41,988 nucleotides of DNA from Stutzerimonas stutzeri KOS6 (GTDB lineage Bacteria > Pseudomonadota > Gammaproteobacteria > Pseudomonadales > Pseudomonadaceae). Location of the stretch: assembly GCF_000307775.2 (NCBI RefSeq), contig NZ_KK020679.1, forward strand, positions 75,547 through 117,534, read 5' to 3'. Both the position numbers and the translations under genes were made by a program. Below, piece by piece: positions 10,099 to 20,848 of the stretch (positions within the stretch are counted from its first letter, which is position 1; each line of letters starts with the position of its first letter). The notes under the pieces are model-generated. The model did no database searches. It was not told the DNA's origin and saw only the letters and a list, made by a program, of their open reading frames with translations.

Positions 10099-13000
10099 TC
10101 ACTGGAAGTCCCTGCTGCGCACATCCAGGCCGATGAGCAGTGGGGTGAGGTCGGTAAGACGTCCTGCGATCACGTGGCGTACGCCTTCCGCCATTTCCAG
10201 GTAACCGTCGATGCGCAGCATCTGCGATTGCACGAGTACCCGACGCTGGCGCTCGGCCAGATCGTGCCAGACCACGACATTGATCATGCCGAATTCATCC
10301 TCGAGGGTGACGAAGATCACTCCGCTGGCTGTCTGCGGGCGTTGCCGGCCGATCACCAGGCCGGCAACGCTGACGAGGCGCCTGTGCTCGAATCCGGTCA
10401 GTTCTCGCGAGCTGCGGCAGCGCTGTGCCGCAAGCTTGGGGCGCAGCAGTTTCAATGGGTGAGGCCCGAGCGTGGTGCCCAGCGTGGCGTAGTCGGTGAG
10501 CAGGTCTTCGCCGCGACTGGGCGGTGGCAGGCTGACGGAGGCTTCCGGTGTCGCCATGCCAGCGAACAGGGGTAGCTGCGGCTCGATTCCAGCCACTGTC
10601 CAGCGTGCGCGATGTCGATGGCCGGCGAGCGTGCGCAGGGCACTGGCGTCCGCCAGCCGGGCGCGGGCGCTGGCGTCGAGTCCGGCGCGCCGGCTCAGAT
10701 CTTCGACGTCGGTAAAGGGGCTCGCACGGCGCGCCGTCTCGATGCGTCGTGCCTCTTCTTCGCGCAGGCCGCGAATCATCCGTAGCCCGAGGCGGATCGC
10801 CGGTTGCAGTTCGCCGCCAGGTTCCAGGCTGCAATCCCAGTCGCTGTGATGCACGTCGACCGGACGCACTTCGAGGCCATGGCGGCGTGCATCCTGCAAT
10901 ATCTGATCGGGGTTGTAGAAACCCATGGGCCAGCTGTTGATCAGGGCGCAGGCATAGGCCGCCGGCTCGTGGCATTTCAGCCAGCAACTGGCGTAGGTGA
11001 GCAGGGCGAAGCTGGCGGCGTGTGACTCGGGAAAGCCGTAACTGCCGAAACCCTCGATCTGGCGGAAGATGCGCTCGGTGAACTCCGGCGTGTAGCCCCT
11101 GGCGAGCATGCGCGAGGTCAGCCGCAGTCGATGTGGCTCCAGGCCGCCGTGGCGTTTCCAGGCGGCCATGCTCCGGCGCAATTCATCGGCCTCGCCCGCC
11201 GTGTATAGGGCCGCGACCATGGCCAGCTCCATGACCTGTTCCTGAAACAACGGTACGCCCAGGGTGCGTTCGAACACCGGGATCAGTTCCTCTGACGGGT
11301 ATTCCACTGGCTCCTCGTCGTTCCGGCGACGCAGATAGGGATGCACCATGTCGCCCTGGATCGGCCCGGGGCGGACGATGGCGACCTGGATCACCAGGTC
11401 GTAGAAAGTCTTCGGTCGCAGGCGCGGGAGCATGGCCATCTGTGCCCGAGACTCGATCTGGAATACACCGACGGTGTCGGCGCGGCTGATCATGGCGTAG
11501 GTTTCGGGGTCTTCCTGCGGCAGGCTGGCGAGAGTCCAGCGCGTGCCGCGATAGTGCTCGATCAGGTTGAAGCAGCGGCGCAAGGCGCTGAGCATGCCGA
11601 GCGCCAGCACGTCCACCTTGAGCAGGCCGACCAGATCGAGGTCGTCCTTGTCCCATTGGATCACCGTGCGCTCGGCCATGCTGGCGTTTTCCACCGGCAC
11701 CAGAGTTTCCAGTGGATGCTCGGAAATGACGAAGCCGCCGGGATGTTGCGACAGGTGCCGAGGAAAGCCGATCAATGACGCGGTCAGCGCCAGTACCCGG
11801 CGCAGCAGTGGGCTGTCCGGATCGAAGCCGGCCTCGACCAGGCGGGCGGCAGATGGCGCCCCCTCGTGCCTACGCCCACAGCACTCGGCCAGCGCATCGA
11901 TCTGGTCCGCGGGCAGGCCGAGTGTCTTGGCCACGTCGCGCACGGCACCGGCGCCGTGATAAGTGCTGGCCACCGCCGCGAGCGCGGCGCGCCCGCGACC
12001 GTAACGGCGGAATACGTACTGGATGACTTCCTCGCGACGTTCGTGTTCGAAGTCGACGTCGATATCCGGTGGTTCCTTGCGTTCGCGCGACAGGAACCGC
12101 TCGAACAGCAGTTTGTGTTCCGTGGGGTTCAGTTCGGTGATGCCCAGCGTGTAGCACACCGCCGAGTTGGCCGCCGAGCCACGGCCCTGGCAGAGGATGC
12201 GCTGCTCGCGGGCGAAGCGAACGATGTCGTGGACGGTGAGGAAGTAGCTCTCGTAGCGCAGTTCGGCGATCAGTTCCAGTTCGTGCTCGATCCGTTCGCG
12301 CGCATGTGCCGGCACACCATTCGGCCAGCGCCAGCGAGCGCCCTGTTCGACCAGCGTACGCAGCCAGGACGTTGCATCATGACCGGCGGGTACCAGTTCA
12401 TGGGGGTAGTGGTATTGCAGTTGCCCAAGATCGAAACTGCAGCGTTCGGCAATGCGCAGCGTCTCGGCAAGCAGTTCGGCGGGGTAGAGCTCTGCCAGTT
12501 CTTCACGACGGCGCAGATGGTGCTCGCCATTGGCGAACAGGTACGCACCGGCCTCGGCCACCGGCAGGTGGTGACGGATGGCGGTCAGGCAGTCCTGCAG
12601 GGCGCGGCGGCCGCGGGCATGCATGTGCACGTCGCCGCAAGCGACCGGGGGGATGTCCAGGCGTCCGGCCAGGGACAGACATTCACGCAGCTGCCGTGCA
12701 TCGTCGGAGCCGCGATGCAGTTGAACGCCCAGCCACAGGCGGGCAGGAAACCGTTCGCGCAGCCAGCGACCTTCCGTGTCGTCAGCGGCGATATGCCGGG
12801 GAATCCAGATCGCCATGAGGCCGTCCAGGCGCTCATTCAGGTCCTCGCGCAGCAGGCGATAGCGGCCTTTTTCGGCGCGTCGCCGGGCGCGGGTGATCAG
12901 CCGGCACAAGGCCTGGTAACCGGTGAGGTTCTCGGCCAGCAAAACCAGCTTGGGGCCGTTCTCGATGCGCATTTCGCTGCCGACGATCAACGGCAGGTTT

Positions 13001-13176
13001 GCCTTCTTCGATGCCTGCCAGGCACGGACGATACCAGCCAGAGTGCATTCGTCGGTGATCGCCAGGGCGCGATAGCCGAGTCGGGCGGCTCGCTCGAACA
13101 GCTCCTGAGCGCTGGAGGCTCCACGTTGGAAGCTGAAGTTGGACAGGCAGTGCAGTTCGGCGTAATCGGGGGTCAT
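10099..13176 (-). CDS. dnaE2: Error-prone DNA polymerase DnaE2 (ImuC)
   Basis: This C-family polymerase alpha subunit performs translesion synthesis with ImuA and ImuB after DNA damage. The product has 1025 residues, normal for the subfamily. An N-terminal PHP domain starts at once ([14 protein letters not shown], then LAITDEC). The polymerase palm holds the catalytic aspartates in [17 protein letters not shown]-terminal OB fold is recognisable in [13 protein letters not shown] and [15 protein letters not shown]. The start ATG 13176 overlaps the imuB stop as ATGA, implying translational coupling; the longer in-frame reading to 13296 lies inside imuB. It is the last gene of the imu operon, under LexA control through the box upstream of imuA. 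A replicative DnaE is excluded by the shorter length and this context. Confidence 0.95.
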   Translation of the reverse strand: MTPDYAELHCLSNFSFQRGASSAQELFERAARLGYRALAITDECTLAGIVRAWQASKKANLPLIVGSEMRIENGPKLVLLAENLTGYQALCRLITRARRRAEKGRYRLLREDLNERLDGLMAIWIPRHIAADDTEGRWLRERFPARLWLGVQLHRGSDDARQLRECLSLAGRLDIPPVACGDVHMHARGRRALQDCLTAIRHHLPVAEAGAYLFANGEHHLRRREELAELYPAELLAETLRIAERCSFDLGQLQYHYPHELVPAGHDATSWLRTLVEQGARWRWPNGVPAHARERIEHELELIAELRYESYFLTVHDIVRFAREQRILCQGRGSAANSAVCYTLGITELNPTEHKLLFERFLSRERKEPPDIDVDFEHERREEVIQYVFRRYGRGRAALAAVASTYHGAGAVRDVAKTLGLPADQIDALAECCGRRHEGAPSAARLVEAGFDPDSPLLRRVLALTASLIGFPRHLSQHPGGFVISEHPLETLVPVENASMAERTVIQWDKDDLDLVGLLKVDVLALGMLSALRRCFNLIEHYRGTRWTLASLPQEDPETYAMISRADTVGVFQIESRAQMAMLPRLRPKTFYDLVIQVAIVRPGPIQGDMVHPYLRRRNDEEPVEYPSEELIPVFERTLGVPLFQEQVMELAMVAALYTAGEADELRRSMAAWKRHGGLEPHRLRLTSRMLARGYTPEFTERIFRQIEGFGSYGFPESHAASFALLTYASCWLKCHEPAAYACALINSWPMGFYNPDQILQDARRHGLEVRPVDVHHSDWDCSLEPGGELQPAIRLGLRMIRGLREEEARRIETARRASPFTDVEDLSRRAGLDASARARLADASALRTLAGHRHRARWTVAGIEPQLPLFAGMATPEASVSLPPPSRGEDLLTDYATLGTTLGPHPLKLLRPKLAAQRCRSSRELTGFEHRRLVSVAGLVIGRQRPQTASGVIFVTLEDEFGMINVVVWHDLAERQRRVLVQSQMLRIDGYLEMAEGVRHVIAGRLTDLTPLLIGLDVRSRDFQ

Positions 13177-14591
13177 GCGAACCAGCCGTGCAGAAGCAGC
13201 GGTCCTTCGCTGTCGAGCCTGCGGAACGCCCAGCCACGCTGGCCGGTTCGGGTTTCCACCAGATAATAGTCGCGGCGCACGTCGCTGCCGTCCCACCAGC
13301 CGGACTCGATGCGCTCGGGGCCGGCGAGGATGCGCAGGGACGTTTCTGGTAGCGGCTTCGGTTCGTCCAGTAGCCAGCCGGGGCGTGGCCCGCAGGGCGG
13401 TAGTGCTTTGCCCGGGGGCTGCTCGTCGGCTCGCCAGGCCTGTTCAGGGCGGTGGTCGGCGCGCGCGCCGAGGCCCTGGACGGCGTCGTCGCCCAACCGA
13501 GTACGCAGGCGCTCGCGCAATTGCTCCCAGGGTAACGATTGCTGCGGGCGCTCATCGAACAGTTGCCGGTGTTCGGGAGTAAAGGCTGGCAATTCGCGGG
13601 CGACCAGTCGCAGCGCCTGAACCGGTGCCGGCAATTGCAGGTGCTCCAGGCGTCCGCGGGTCACCTCGAAGAGCATGCCGGCCTCGCGCTCGGCGGCGAG
13701 CAGGCCAACCGCAACCTGGCTTTCAGCCTGGTTGCGGTGCTCCAGATAGAGGCTGAAACGCTGTACGCCGCTGTCGCGTCCGGCCAGAAAGGTTGCAAGA
13801 TCGGCTGTCAGGCGCCGCAGGGGGAACAGCAGCGCCTGGTGCGACTCGACGTCGAAGTTCAGTTCCAGGCGCTCATCGAACACATCTGGCGGGCGGTAGA
13901 AATCCAGCGCAAGCGGGCGATGGCCGAGCAGGGTATCGAGCTGGGCCAGCACTTCGGCGGGAAAGCGTCTGGCCAGGCTGTCACGAGGCAGGACGAGCAG
14001 CTGACGCAGATGGCGCAGGCCCATGCGGACAAGCGACGCGCTCACTCCGCGGGGCAGACCAAGACGCTCTACCGACAGTGTCTCGAGGGCCTGGTGCAGC
14101 GTTGCCGCATCGCTGACTGCCAGACCATCATGCGCGTTGGCCAGGATGCGTGCGGCGGCCGGGTTGGGCGCCAGGGTGATGCGATGACGAAAGCCCAAGG
14201 CCGTCAGCTCCTGGCGCAGGCGTGTCTCGAAACGTGGCCAGGGGCCGAACAGGCCGAGGCTGGAGCGCACCTCCAGCAGCAGGCAGCGTGGGTAGTGCAG
14301 GCTGACCTGTGCGCTGTAGCTGTAGCCCCAGGCCGCGAGAAAACGCCGCCAGCGTTCGATCATCAGCGGGTCGTACTCGGCGGTAGCGAAATTGCGGGTC
14401 AGTGCCTGGGCTGCAACCAGTGGCTGCCCGGGCTTGAGACCGAGGTTGCGCGCGGCCCTGTTGACGGCCTGCAGCATGCGGCGCTGCGGCGGACCGGCGA
14501 GCAGGGCCAGTGGCGAGTCGGCGTCGTCGCGATGGCGTAGCACACCGTCCATGGCCAGTTGCGGCAGCAGAATGCAGGCCCAGAGCGTCAC
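13173..14591 (-). CDS. imuB: ImuB, inactive Y-family polymerase adaptor
   Basis: ImuB resembles a Y-family polymerase that has lost its catalytic acids. It links DnaE2 to the beta clamp and ImuA in the mutasome. The 472-residue protein begins [18 protein letters not shown], where an active Y-family enzyme would have its first metal-binding acidic motif. Family blocks follow: [33 protein letters not shown], and a little-finger-like region with [18 protein letters not shown]. The start is GTG 14591, which overlaps the imuA stop as GTGA and gives the known family N-terminus. The same frame stays open much further upstream (to 15230), but that part is the antisense-free second reading of imuA and is not coding. 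Its own TGA overlaps the dnaE2 ATG. Confidence 0.93.
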   Translation of the reverse strand: MTLWACILLPQLAMDGVLRHRDDADSPLALLAGPPQRRMLQAVNRAARNLGLKPGQPLVAAQALTRNFATAEYDPLMIERWRRFLAAWGYSYSAQVSLHYPRCLLLEVRSSLGLFGPWPRFETRLRQELTALGFRHRITLAPNPAAARILANAHDGLAVSDAATLHQALETLSVERLGLPRGVSASLVRMGLRHLRQLLVLPRDSLARRFPAEVLAQLDTLLGHRPLALDFYRPPDVFDERLELNFDVESHQALLFPLRRLTADLATFLAGRDSGVQRFSLYLEHRNQAESQVAVGLLAAEREAGMLFEVTRGRLEHLQLPAPVQALRLVARELPAFTPEHRQLFDERPQQSLPWEQLRERLRTRLGDDAVQGLGARADHRPEQAWRADEQPPGKALPPCGPRPGWLLDEPKPLPETSLRILAGPERIESGWWDGSDVRRDYYLVETRTGQRGWAFRRLDSEGPLLLHGWFA

Positions 14592-15214
14592 GGCGGCGAC
14601 TCCCAGGCGCTGGCCGGGAGTGGCCGGGCCGGAGCCAGGCCGCCACGGCACTTGATGACGCGCAACTGCGCCGGTTGCGCCTCGATGGCCAGGCGCAGCG
14701 CCGCGGGTGACGGGTTTTCCGCTTCGTGCAACGGGCGATAGGCAAAGGCCAGGGTCTTGCCTGTCTCGGCAGCTATCTGCAGACGCCGCAGGGCGCGGTC
14801 GTCGGCCTGGCTTGGCCAGCACAGCACGGCGCCGCAGCTGCCTGAGCGCAGGCACTGTTCTGCACTCCACAGTGCATCGCGCCCCTTTGCCTGGACAATG
14901 ATCAATCGGCGCAGATCGACACCCGCCGCGAGCCAGGCCTGAGGGCAGGGGCGATGAGGTGGTGCAACCAGCACCACGCGCTCGCCAGCGGCAGTCAGTC
15001 GTGCGAGCGTCGGCCACAGCAGGCGCAGCTCGCCGGTGCCGGTGGCTGCGACGAGGAGTTCGCTGAGTGCCGACTCCGGCCATCCGCCGCCGGGCAGGAT
15101 GGCATCCAGCATGGCATGTCCGGTCGGCTGGGAGACAGGGCGAGAAACAATGGCCTGGCCTCGCCAGATGTGACGAGCATCCAGCAGGCGATCGAGAGCG
15201 ACCACGGATGACAT
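14588..15214 (-). CDS. imuA: ImuA, RecA-like mutasome component
   Basis: ImuA (also called SulA-like or RecA-like) is the first gene of the SOS mutagenesis cassette; in other species it interacts with RecA and with ImuB. The product has 208 residues beginning MSSVVALDRLLDARHIWRGQ. It has the family features GHAMLDAILPGGGWPESALSELL and LIIVQAKGRDALWSAEQCLRSG in shortened RecA-fold form. ATG 15214 has GAGG 10 bases upstream. The LexA box ends just 21 bases before the start, so transcription begins within or beside the operator. Together imuA, imuB and dnaE2 overlap by 4 bases at each junction, a single co-translated unit. No second lexA gene lies in front, unlike the lexA2-imuA-imuB-dnaE2 form known in P. 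putida. Confidence 0.88.
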   Translation of the reverse strand: MSSVVALDRLLDARHIWRGQAIVSRPVSQPTGHAMLDAILPGGGWPESALSELLVAATGTGELRLLWPTLARLTAAGERVVLVAPPHRPCPQAWLAAGVDLRRLIIVQAKGRDALWSAEQCLRSGSCGAVLCWPSQADDRALRRLQIAAETGKTLAFAYRPLHEAENPSPAALRLAIEAQPAQLRVIKCRGGLAPARPLPASAWESPP

Positions 15215-15234
15215 GAGAGTAGTGCCTCAATTAG

Positions 15235-15250
15235 CTGTATATAAATACAG
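15235..15250. promoter_or_regulatory. LexA (SOS) box of the imu operon
   Basis: CTGTATATAAATACAG fits the CTG-N10-CAG gammaproteobacterial LexA consensus with an AT-only centre. It lies 21 bases upstream of the imuA start. Damage-induced derepression of imuA-imuB-dnaE2 is expected. Confidence 0.93.
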
Positions 15251-15614
15251 TATTTGGCTGGCCTGGCATTGGTCAAGCCGGTCTGATGGACGTGCGCGTC
15301 CGTGGTGCCGATTCAGGCGCTGCATTCGTGTTTCGGGCGGGTATAACAGGAGGGGCAGCATCGTCCGGTGTGGCGGAACATGGCGGTCGGGCGCAAAGTC
15401 GCCAGAGCCTTCCGCCCCCGGTTGTGCGCTGCTTGTGCTTGGAAAATCAGTCGATTAGCATTCGCGCCCGGGCTGCAAGGGCCAGTACATGCGTGTCGTG
15501 CCGCCCGGTCATATCGAGATCAAAAGCCCGGTTCGGTCGCGATCCGGGCTTTTTCTTTGCTGTGCGGGGCGCATGATGGGTCCTGCTTCGACGTAGCTGA
15601 ACGAGGGAGATGCC
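15251..15614 (+). other. Leader region of mtnA, with terminator and possible competing helix
   Basis: This 364-base interval lies between the LexA box and mtnA and has no convincing gene. A -10-like TATAAC is at 15342-15347, without a good -35. About 180 bases on is a full intrinsic terminator (15522-15556). CCGGGCT at 15468-15474 could pair with AGCCCGG (15525-15531), the 5' arm of that terminator, and so compete with it. Either a small RNA ends here or the region is a transcription-attenuation leader. I recognise no known riboswitch class in it. Confidence 0.45.
15522..15556 (+). terminator. Intrinsic terminator 59 bases upstream of mtnA
   Basis: AAAAGCCCGG (15522-15531) and CCGGGCTTTT (15544-15553) form a perfect 10-bp stem with a 12-base loop, and the T run continues past it. 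No protein-coding gene on the plus strand lies in front of it. Confidence 0.88.
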
Positions 15615-16691
15615 ATGCGTGAGCGCCTGCTGGCGGCAGAAAGGCTGAAGTCAATCGAATGGCAGGATGGTCGCTTGATGCTGCTCGATCAGCGCAAATT
15701 GCCGGCCGAGGAGATTTGGCACAGCTACGATTCGGCAGCTTCGGTCGCAGACGCCATCCGGAAGATGGTCGTCCGCGGTGCACCGGCAATTGGAATAAGT
15801 GCGGCCTATGGTCTGCTTCTTGCCGCTCGTGCGCGTATCGCTGCGGGTGGGGATTGGCAGCAGGCGCTGGAGGAGGATTTCAAACTCCTGGCTGACGCTC
15901 GCCCCACGGGGGTGAACCTGTTCTGGGCGCTCAGGCAGATGCGCGAACGCCTCGAGCGGCTCAAGCTTGGTGAGGACCCTTGCACGGCATTGGAAGCCCA
16001 GGCCGTTTCGATACATGAAAGCGATCGCGAGGCGAACCTGGCGATGGCGCAGTTCGGTGTCGAACTCATCCGTCGTCATCAGGGCAATCCGCAGAACCTG
16101 CTCACGCACTGCAATACGGGTGCATTGGCAACCGGTGGTTTCGGCACGGCGCTCGGGGTCATCCGCGCGGCGCATCTCGACGGGCTGGTGGAGCGGGTTT
16201 ACGTCGACGAGACGCGCCCCTGGCTGCAGGGCTCGCGGCTGACTGCCTGGGAATTGCTCGGTGATGGCGTGCCGGCAACCCTGAACGTCGACTCGGCTGC
16301 TGCCCACCTGATGAAGTCGCGCGGGATTTCCTGGGTGATCGTCGGGGCGGATCGCATCACGGCCAATGGCGATGTGGCGAATAAGATCGGTACCTACCAG
16401 CTTGCGGTACTGGCGATGCATCACGGTGTGCGTTTCATGGTGGTGGCGCCGAGCTCGACGATCGACATGGCATTGGAGAGCGGCGACGAGATTCCCATCG
16501 AGGAGCGTGCCGGCAGTGAGCTGCTAGAGGTCAATGGCCAGCGTTTCGCTGCTGATGTCGAAGCATTCAATCCGGTGTTCGATGTGACGCCGGCGGACCT
16601 CATCGATGTCATCGTGACCGAGAAAGGGGTGGTCGAGCGCCCGAACGCCGCGAAGATGACCGAGTTGATGAATCGCAAGCGGCTGCACTGA
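15615..16691 (+). CDS. mtnA: Methylthioribose-1-phosphate isomerase
   Basis: MtnA converts 5-methylthioribose 1-phosphate to 5-methylthioribulose 1-phosphate in the methionine salvage pathway. It belongs to the eIF2B-alpha-like family. The product has 358 residues. The catalytic cysteine is in [14 protein letters not shown] (Cys166) and the catalytic aspartate in [13 protein letters not shown] (Asp246). The RGAPAIG block (about 54-60) is also typical. ATG 15615 has a strong GAGGGAGA site upstream. It is followed by a terminator and then gyrA, so it is probably transcribed alone. In P. aeruginosa mtnA is next to mtaD; here mtaD is about 25 kb to the right. The intrinsic terminator in its leader suggests conditional expression. 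A translation-initiation factor label, used in old annotations of this family, would be wrong. Confidence 0.95.
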   Translation: MRERLLAAERLKSIEWQDGRLMLLDQRKLPAEEIWHSYDSAASVADAIRKMVVRGAPAIGISAAYGLLLAARARIAAGGDWQQALEEDFKLLADARPTGVNLFWALRQMRERLERLKLGEDPCTALEAQAVSIHESDREANLAMAQFGVELIRRHQGNPQNLLTHCNTGALATGGFGTALGVIRAAHLDGLVERVYVDETRPWLQGSRLTAWELLGDGVPATLNVDSAAAHLMKSRGISWVIVGADRITANGDVANKIGTYQLAVLAMHHGVRFMVVAPSSTIDMALESGDEIPIEERAGSELLEVNGQRFAADVEAFNPVFDVTPADLIDVIVTEKGVVERPNAAKMTELMNRKRLH

Positions 16692-16733
16692 ACCCCCGCT
16701 GGTCCTGGCCAGGCATGCCGAGAAGGGCCGCGC

Positions 16734-16766
16734 AAGCTGGGCTTTGCTCCGTGCAAGGCTCAGTTT
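16734..16766 (+). terminator. Terminator after mtnA
   Basis: CTGGGCTTTGC (16737-16747) pairs with GCAAGGCTCAG (16753-16763) through 11 positions including two G-U pairs. The pairing extends outward through three more positions into TTT. The loop is TCCGT. It lies upstream of the likely gyrA -10, so it ends mtnA rather than forming part of the gyrA leader. Confidence 0.7.
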
Positions 16767-16783
16767 ATAGCCGCCGTCTGTGT

Positions 16784-16789
16784 TACTAT
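16784..16789 (+). promoter_or_regulatory. gyrA: Possible -10 element of gyrA
   Basis: TACTAT matches the sigma-70 -10 at 5 of 6 positions and would give a leader of about 40 bases. No good -35 is visible at the right distance. Comparative work has described a structured leader motif upstream of gyrA in Pseudomonas; I cannot confirm its fold here. Confidence 0.35.
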
Positions 16790-16836
16790 CCCGCGCTTAT
16801 CGCAGGACCCTGCTGACTATAAGGAACCAGGCTTCC

Positions 16837-19647
16837 ATGGGCGAACTGGCCAAAGAAATCCTCCCGGTCAATATCGAAGACGAGCTCAAGCAGTCCTACC
16901 TTGATTACGCCATGAGCGTGATCATCGGCCGTGCGCTGCCGGACGCGCGCGATGGCCTGAAACCGGTACACCGTCGGGTGCTGTTCGCCATGAGCGAACT
17001 GGGCAACGACTGGAACAAGCCGTACAAGAAATCCGCCCGCGTGGTCGGTGACGTGATCGGTAAATATCACCCCCACGGTGATTCGGCGGTATACGACACC
17101 ATCGTGCGGATGGCACAGCCGTTCTCGCTGCGCTATATGCTGGTCGATGGCCAGGGCAACTTCGGTTCGGTCGATGGCGACAGCGCTGCAGCGATGCGTT
17201 ACACCGAAGTGCGCATGGCCAAGTTGGCGCACGAGCTGCTGGCCGACCTGGAAAAGGAAACCGTCGACTGGGTGCCCAACTACGATGGCACCGAGCAGAT
17301 CCCGGCGGTCATGCCGACAAAGATTCCCAACCTGCTGGTAAACGGTTCCAGCGGTATTGCGGTAGGCATGGCGACCAACATTCCGCCGCATAACCTGGGC
17401 GAAGTGATCGATGGTTGCCTGGCGCTGATCGACAACGCCGATATCACCATCGACGAACTCATGCAGTTCATCCCGGGTCCCGATTTCCCCACTGCCGGTA
17501 TCATCAATGGCCGTGCTGGCATCATCGAGGCCTACCGCACCGGCCGTGGCCGCATCTATATCCGCGCTCGCGCCGATATCGAAGATATCGACAAGGTCGG
17601 CGGCCGCCAGCAGATCGTCATCACCGAGCTGCCTTACCAGCTGAACAAGGCACGACTGATCGAAAAGATCGCCGAGCTGGTGAAAGAGAAGAAGATCGAA
17701 GGCATCACCGAGCTGCGTGACGAGTCCGACAAGGACGGCATGCGCGTGGTCATCGAGCTGCGCCGCGGCGAAGTGCCGGAGGTGATCCTCAACAACCTGT
17801 ATGCGCAGACCCAGCTGCAGAGCGTTTTCGGTATCAACGTGGTGGCGCTCATCGATGGCCAGCCGCGCACGCTGAACCTGAAGGAGCTGCTGGAAGCCTT
17901 CGTCCGGCACCGCCGCGAAGTCGTTACCCGGCGTACCGTCTACGAGCTGCGCAAGGCGCGCGAGCGTGGACATATCCTTGAGGGACAGGCCGTAGCGCTG
18001 TCCAACATCGATCCGGTCATCGCGCTGATCAAGGCCTCGCCGACGCCGGCCGAAGCCAAGGACGCGCTGATTTCCACTGCCTGGGAGTCGAGCGCCGTCG
18101 AGGCGATGGTCGAGCGCGCAGGGGCTGATGCCTGTCGCCCTGAAGGCCTCGATCCGCAGTTTGGCCTGCGTGACGGCAAGTACTTCCTGTCGCCGGAACA
18201 GGCGCAGGCGATTCTCGATCTGCGTCTGCACCGCCTGACCGGCCTCGAGCACGAGAAGCTGCTCAGCGAATACCAGGAAATCCTCACCCAGATCGGCGAG
18301 CTGATCCGCATCCTGACCAATCCGGTTCGCCTGATGGAAGTCATCCGCGAAGAGCTCGAAGGCGTGAAGCGCGATTTCGGCGATGCGCGGCGTACCGAGA
18401 TTCTCGAGTCGCGTCTGGACCTGACGCTGGCGGACCTGATCACCGAAGAAGAGCGCGTCGTCACCATTTCCCATGGCGGCTACGCCAAGTCCCAGCCGCT
18501 GGCTGCCTATCAGGCGCAGCGCCGTGGTGGTCGGGGCAAGGCTGCGACCGGTGTGAAGGAAGAGGACTATGTCGAGCACCTGTTGGTCGCCAACAGCCAC
18601 ACCACGCTGCTGCTGTTCTCCAGCAAGGGCAAAGTGTACTGGCTGAAGACCTACGAGATTCCCGAGGCCTCGCGTACGTCGCGTGGCCGCCCGCTGGTCA
18701 ACCTGTTGCCGCTCGATGAGGGCGAGCGCATCACCGCGATGCTCCAGGTCGACCTGGAGGCGCTGCGCAAGCAGGCGGCCGAAGGCGATGACGAGCTGGA
18801 TGACGCCGATGGCCTGGTCATCGAGCACGATGATGCCGACGACGTCGAAAGCGATGATGCCGACAGCGACGAGAAAGACGAGCCGACTGGCTCATACATC
18901 TTCATGGCAACTGCCAACGGTACGGTGAAGAAGACTCCGCTGGTGCAGTTCAGCCGGCCGCGTACGTCCGGTCTCATCGCGCTCAAGCTGGAGGAGGGCG
19001 ATACCCTGATCGCCGCCGCCGTCACCGATGGTGCCCAGGAAGTGATGATGTTCTCCGACGGTGGCAAGGTGATCCGCTTCAAGGAAAGCAAGGTTCGCAT
19101 CATGGGCCGCAACGCCCGTGGCGTGCGCGGCATGCGCCTGGTCGAAGGCCAGCGGATCATCTCGATGCTGATCCCGGAGCCTGGCGCCCAGATCCTGACC
19201 GCTTCGGTGCGTGGCTATGGCAAGCGCACCTCGATGGAGGAGTTCCCGCGCCGCGGTCGTGGCGGCCAGGGCGTCATCGCCATGGTGACCAACGAGCGCA
19301 ACGGTGCGTTGGTTGGTGCCGTGCAGGTGCTCGAGGGCGAGGAGATCATGCTGATCTCCGACCAGGGCACGCTCGTGCGGACCCGTGTCGATGAGGTGTC
19401 TTCGCTGGGCCGCAATACTCAGGGCGTCACGCTGATCAAGCTGAGCAAGGGCGAGCATCTTGTTGGCCTGGAGCGTGTGCAGGAGCCGTCCGAGGAAGAT
19501 GTGTTGGAAGACATCGAGGCATTGCTCGATGACGAGGCCCTCGAGAAGGAAATGCCTGTCGTCAGCGCCGAGCCTGGCGAAGATGAATTGCTTGGCGGTG
19601 GCGGCGATGTGTCTCCGGATGTGCTGCCTACCGACGACCAAGACTGA
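16837..19647 (+). CDS. gyrA: DNA gyrase subunit A
   Basis: GyrA cuts and rejoins DNA in the A2B2 gyrase that adds negative supercoils. The product has 936 residues. The catalytic tyrosine is Tyr122 in [11 protein letters not shown]. The GyrA box QRRGGRGK needed for wrapping is present in the C-terminal beta-pinwheel. An acidic insert rich in Asp and Glu (in the region coded by about 18796-18882) interrupts the pinwheel, as in other pseudomonads. The quinolone-determining positions read Ser83 and Asp87, the drug-sensitive state known from E. coli; P. aeruginosa has Thr83. ATG 16837 has AAGGAACC upstream and the family start [18 protein letters not shown]; in-frame codons back to 16780 are not needed. 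serC follows after 115 bases. Confidence 0.97.
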   Translation: MGELAKEILPVNIEDELKQSYLDYAMSVIIGRALPDARDGLKPVHRRVLFAMSELGNDWNKPYKKSARVVGDVIGKYHPHGDSAVYDTIVRMAQPFSLRYMLVDGQGNFGSVDGDSAAAMRYTEVRMAKLAHELLADLEKETVDWVPNYDGTEQIPAVMPTKIPNLLVNGSSGIAVGMATNIPPHNLGEVIDGCLALIDNADITIDELMQFIPGPDFPTAGIINGRAGIIEAYRTGRGRIYIRARADIEDIDKVGGRQQIVITELPYQLNKARLIEKIAELVKEKKIEGITELRDESDKDGMRVVIELRRGEVPEVILNNLYAQTQLQSVFGINVVALIDGQPRTLNLKELLEAFVRHRREVVTRRTVYELRKARERGHILEGQAVALSNIDPVIALIKASPTPAEAKDALISTAWESSAVEAMVERAGADACRPEGLDPQFGLRDGKYFLSPEQAQAILDLRLHRLTGLEHEKLLSEYQEILTQIGELIRILTNPVRLMEVIREELEGVKRDFGDARRTEILESRLDLTLADLITEEERVVTISHGGYAKSQPLAAYQAQRRGGRGKAATGVKEEDYVEHLLVANSHTTLLLFSSKGKVYWLKTYEIPEASRTSRGRPLVNLLPLDEGERITAMLQVDLEALRKQAAEGDDELDDADGLVIEHDDADDVESDDADSDEKDEPTGSYIFMATANGTVKKTPLVQFSRPRTSGLIALKLEEGDTLIAAAVTDGAQEVMMFSDGGKVIRFKESKVRIMGRNARGVRGMRLVEGQRIISMLIPEPGAQILTASVRGYGKRTSMEEFPRRGRGGQGVIAMVTNERNGALVGAVQVLEGEEIMLISDQGTLVRTRVDEVSSLGRNTQGVTLIKLSKGEHLVGLERVQEPSEEDVLEDIEALLDDEALEKEMPVVSAEPGEDELLGGGGDVSPDVLPTDDQD

Positions 19648-19762
19648 TTGACGTAGGCCTATCCCAAAGCAGCACACCGGGCAGGCGGTAGCGAGGCGGT
19701 CGGTAGAGGTACCGGTCGTCGCATCCCGGGAATCAATATCGAGCAAGAGCGAGAGAACAGCA

Positions 19763-20848
19763 GTGAGCAAACGCGCCTTTAACTTCTGTGCCGGTCCGGC
19801 TGCGCTTCCCGAAGCCGTCCTTCAGCGCGCCCAGGCCGAGCTTCTCGACTGGCACGGCAAGGGCCTGTCGGTCATGGAGATGAGCCACCGCAGCGACGAT
19901 TACACCGCCATCGCCGAGAAGGCAGAGCAGGATCTGCGCGATCTGCTGGCGATTCCGTCGAACTATAAGGTTCTGTTTCTACAGGGTGGCGCCAGCCAGC
20001 AGTTCGCCGAAATCCCGCTGAACCTGCTGCCCGAGGATGGGGTTGCCGACTACGTCGATACCGGCATCTGGTCGCGCAAGGCGATCGAGGAAGCGCGTCG
20101 TTTCGGCAATGTGAATATCGCGGCGACTGCCAAGGCCCACGATTACTTCGCGATTCCCGGGCAGAATGACTGGCAACTGAGCGATCACGCCGCGTATCTG
20201 CACTACGCAAGCAACGAGACCATCGGTGGCCTGCAGTTCGACTGGGTTCCCGAGCTGGGTGATACGCCTCTAGTCGTCGACATGTCGTCCGATATCCTCT
20301 CACGGCAGATCGACGTGTCGAAGTTCGGCCTGATCTACGCCGGCGCGCAGAAGAACATCGGCCCGTCCGGGCTGGTGGTGGTCATCGTTCGTGAGGACCT
20401 GCTCGGTCGCGCGCGCTCGGCCTGCCCGACCATGCTCGATTACAAGGTCGCGGCGGACAACGGCTCGATGTACAACACGCCGGCAACCTTCTCCTGGTAC
20501 CTGTCGGGGCTGGTCTTCGAATGGCTGAAGGAGCAGGGCGGCTTGGCGGCAATGGAGCAGCGCAATCGCGCAAAGAAGGACATGCTCTACGGCGCCATCG
20601 ATGCCAGCGATTTCTACACCAACCCGATTGCCGTCAATGCGCGCTCCTGGATGAACGTACCGTTCCGCCTTGCCGATGAGCGTCTGGACAAGCTGTTCCT
20701 GGCTGGTGCGGATGCGCGGGGCCTGTTGAATCTCAAGGGTCACCGCTCCGTTGGCGGCATGCGTGCGTCCATCTATAACGCTGTCGGGCTGGACGCCGTC
20801 GAGGCGCTGGTGGCCTATATGGCCGAGTTCGAAAAGGAGCACGGCTGA
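19763..20848 (+). CDS. serC: Phosphoserine aminotransferase
   Basis: SerC transfers an amino group from glutamate to 3-phosphohydroxypyruvate in serine synthesis, and also serves pyridoxal phosphate synthesis. The 361-residue length equals the P. aeruginosa protein. The pyridoxal-phosphate lysine is in IYAGAQKNIGPSG (Lys197). FNFCAGPAALP at the N-terminus and HRSVGGMRASIYNA at the C-terminus are family landmarks. The start is GTG 19763 with a modest purine-rich site upstream; it gives the expected MSKRAFNF. Its TGA overlaps the pheA ATG by one base (TGATG), so the two are translationally coupled. It opens the serC-pheA-hisC-tyrA/aroA-cmk gene series common to pseudomonads. Confidence 0.96.
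   Translation: MSKRAFNFCAGPAALPEAVLQRAQAELLDWHGKGLSVMEMSHRSDDYTAIAEKAEQDLRDLLAIPSNYKVLFLQGGASQQFAEIPLNLLPEDGVADYVDTGIWSRKAIEEARRFGNVNIAATAKAHDYFAIPGQNDWQLSDHAAYLHYASNETIGGLQFDWVPELGDTPLVVDMSSDILSRQIDVSKFGLIYAGAQKNIGPSGLVVVIVREDLLGRARSACPTMLDYKVAADNGSMYNTPATFSWYLSGLVFEWLKEQGGLAAMEQRNRAKKDMLYGAIDASDFYTNPIAVNARSWMNVPFRLADERLDKLFLAGADARGLLNLKGHRSVGGMRASIYNAVGLDAVEALVAYMAEFEKEHG

Noticed and set aside
10021..10100. tRNA-like or attachment site after dnaE2
   Set aside because: The inverted repeat there does not make a cloverleaf, and no integrase or T-loop sequence is present.
11866..13266. 466-codon plus-strand open frame inside dnaE2
   Set aside because: It lies antisense to the PHP and palm region of dnaE2, and its product resembles no family.
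14592..15230. Upstream extension of the imuB frame
   Set aside because: The frame stays open but lies wholly over imuA, which codes in another frame of the same strand; its translation is Arg/Pro-rich noise. The GTG 14591 start gives the family N-terminus.
15286..15622. Two plus-strand open frames (from 15286 and 15368) before mtnA
   Set aside because: Both run through the intrinsic terminator and have Arg/Ala-rich chance composition. The region is better treated as leader or small-RNA sequence.
16786..18828. 680-codon minus-strand open frame antisense to gyrA
   Set aside because: It is a shadow of the gyrA frame with no recognisable domain and no ribosome-binding site.
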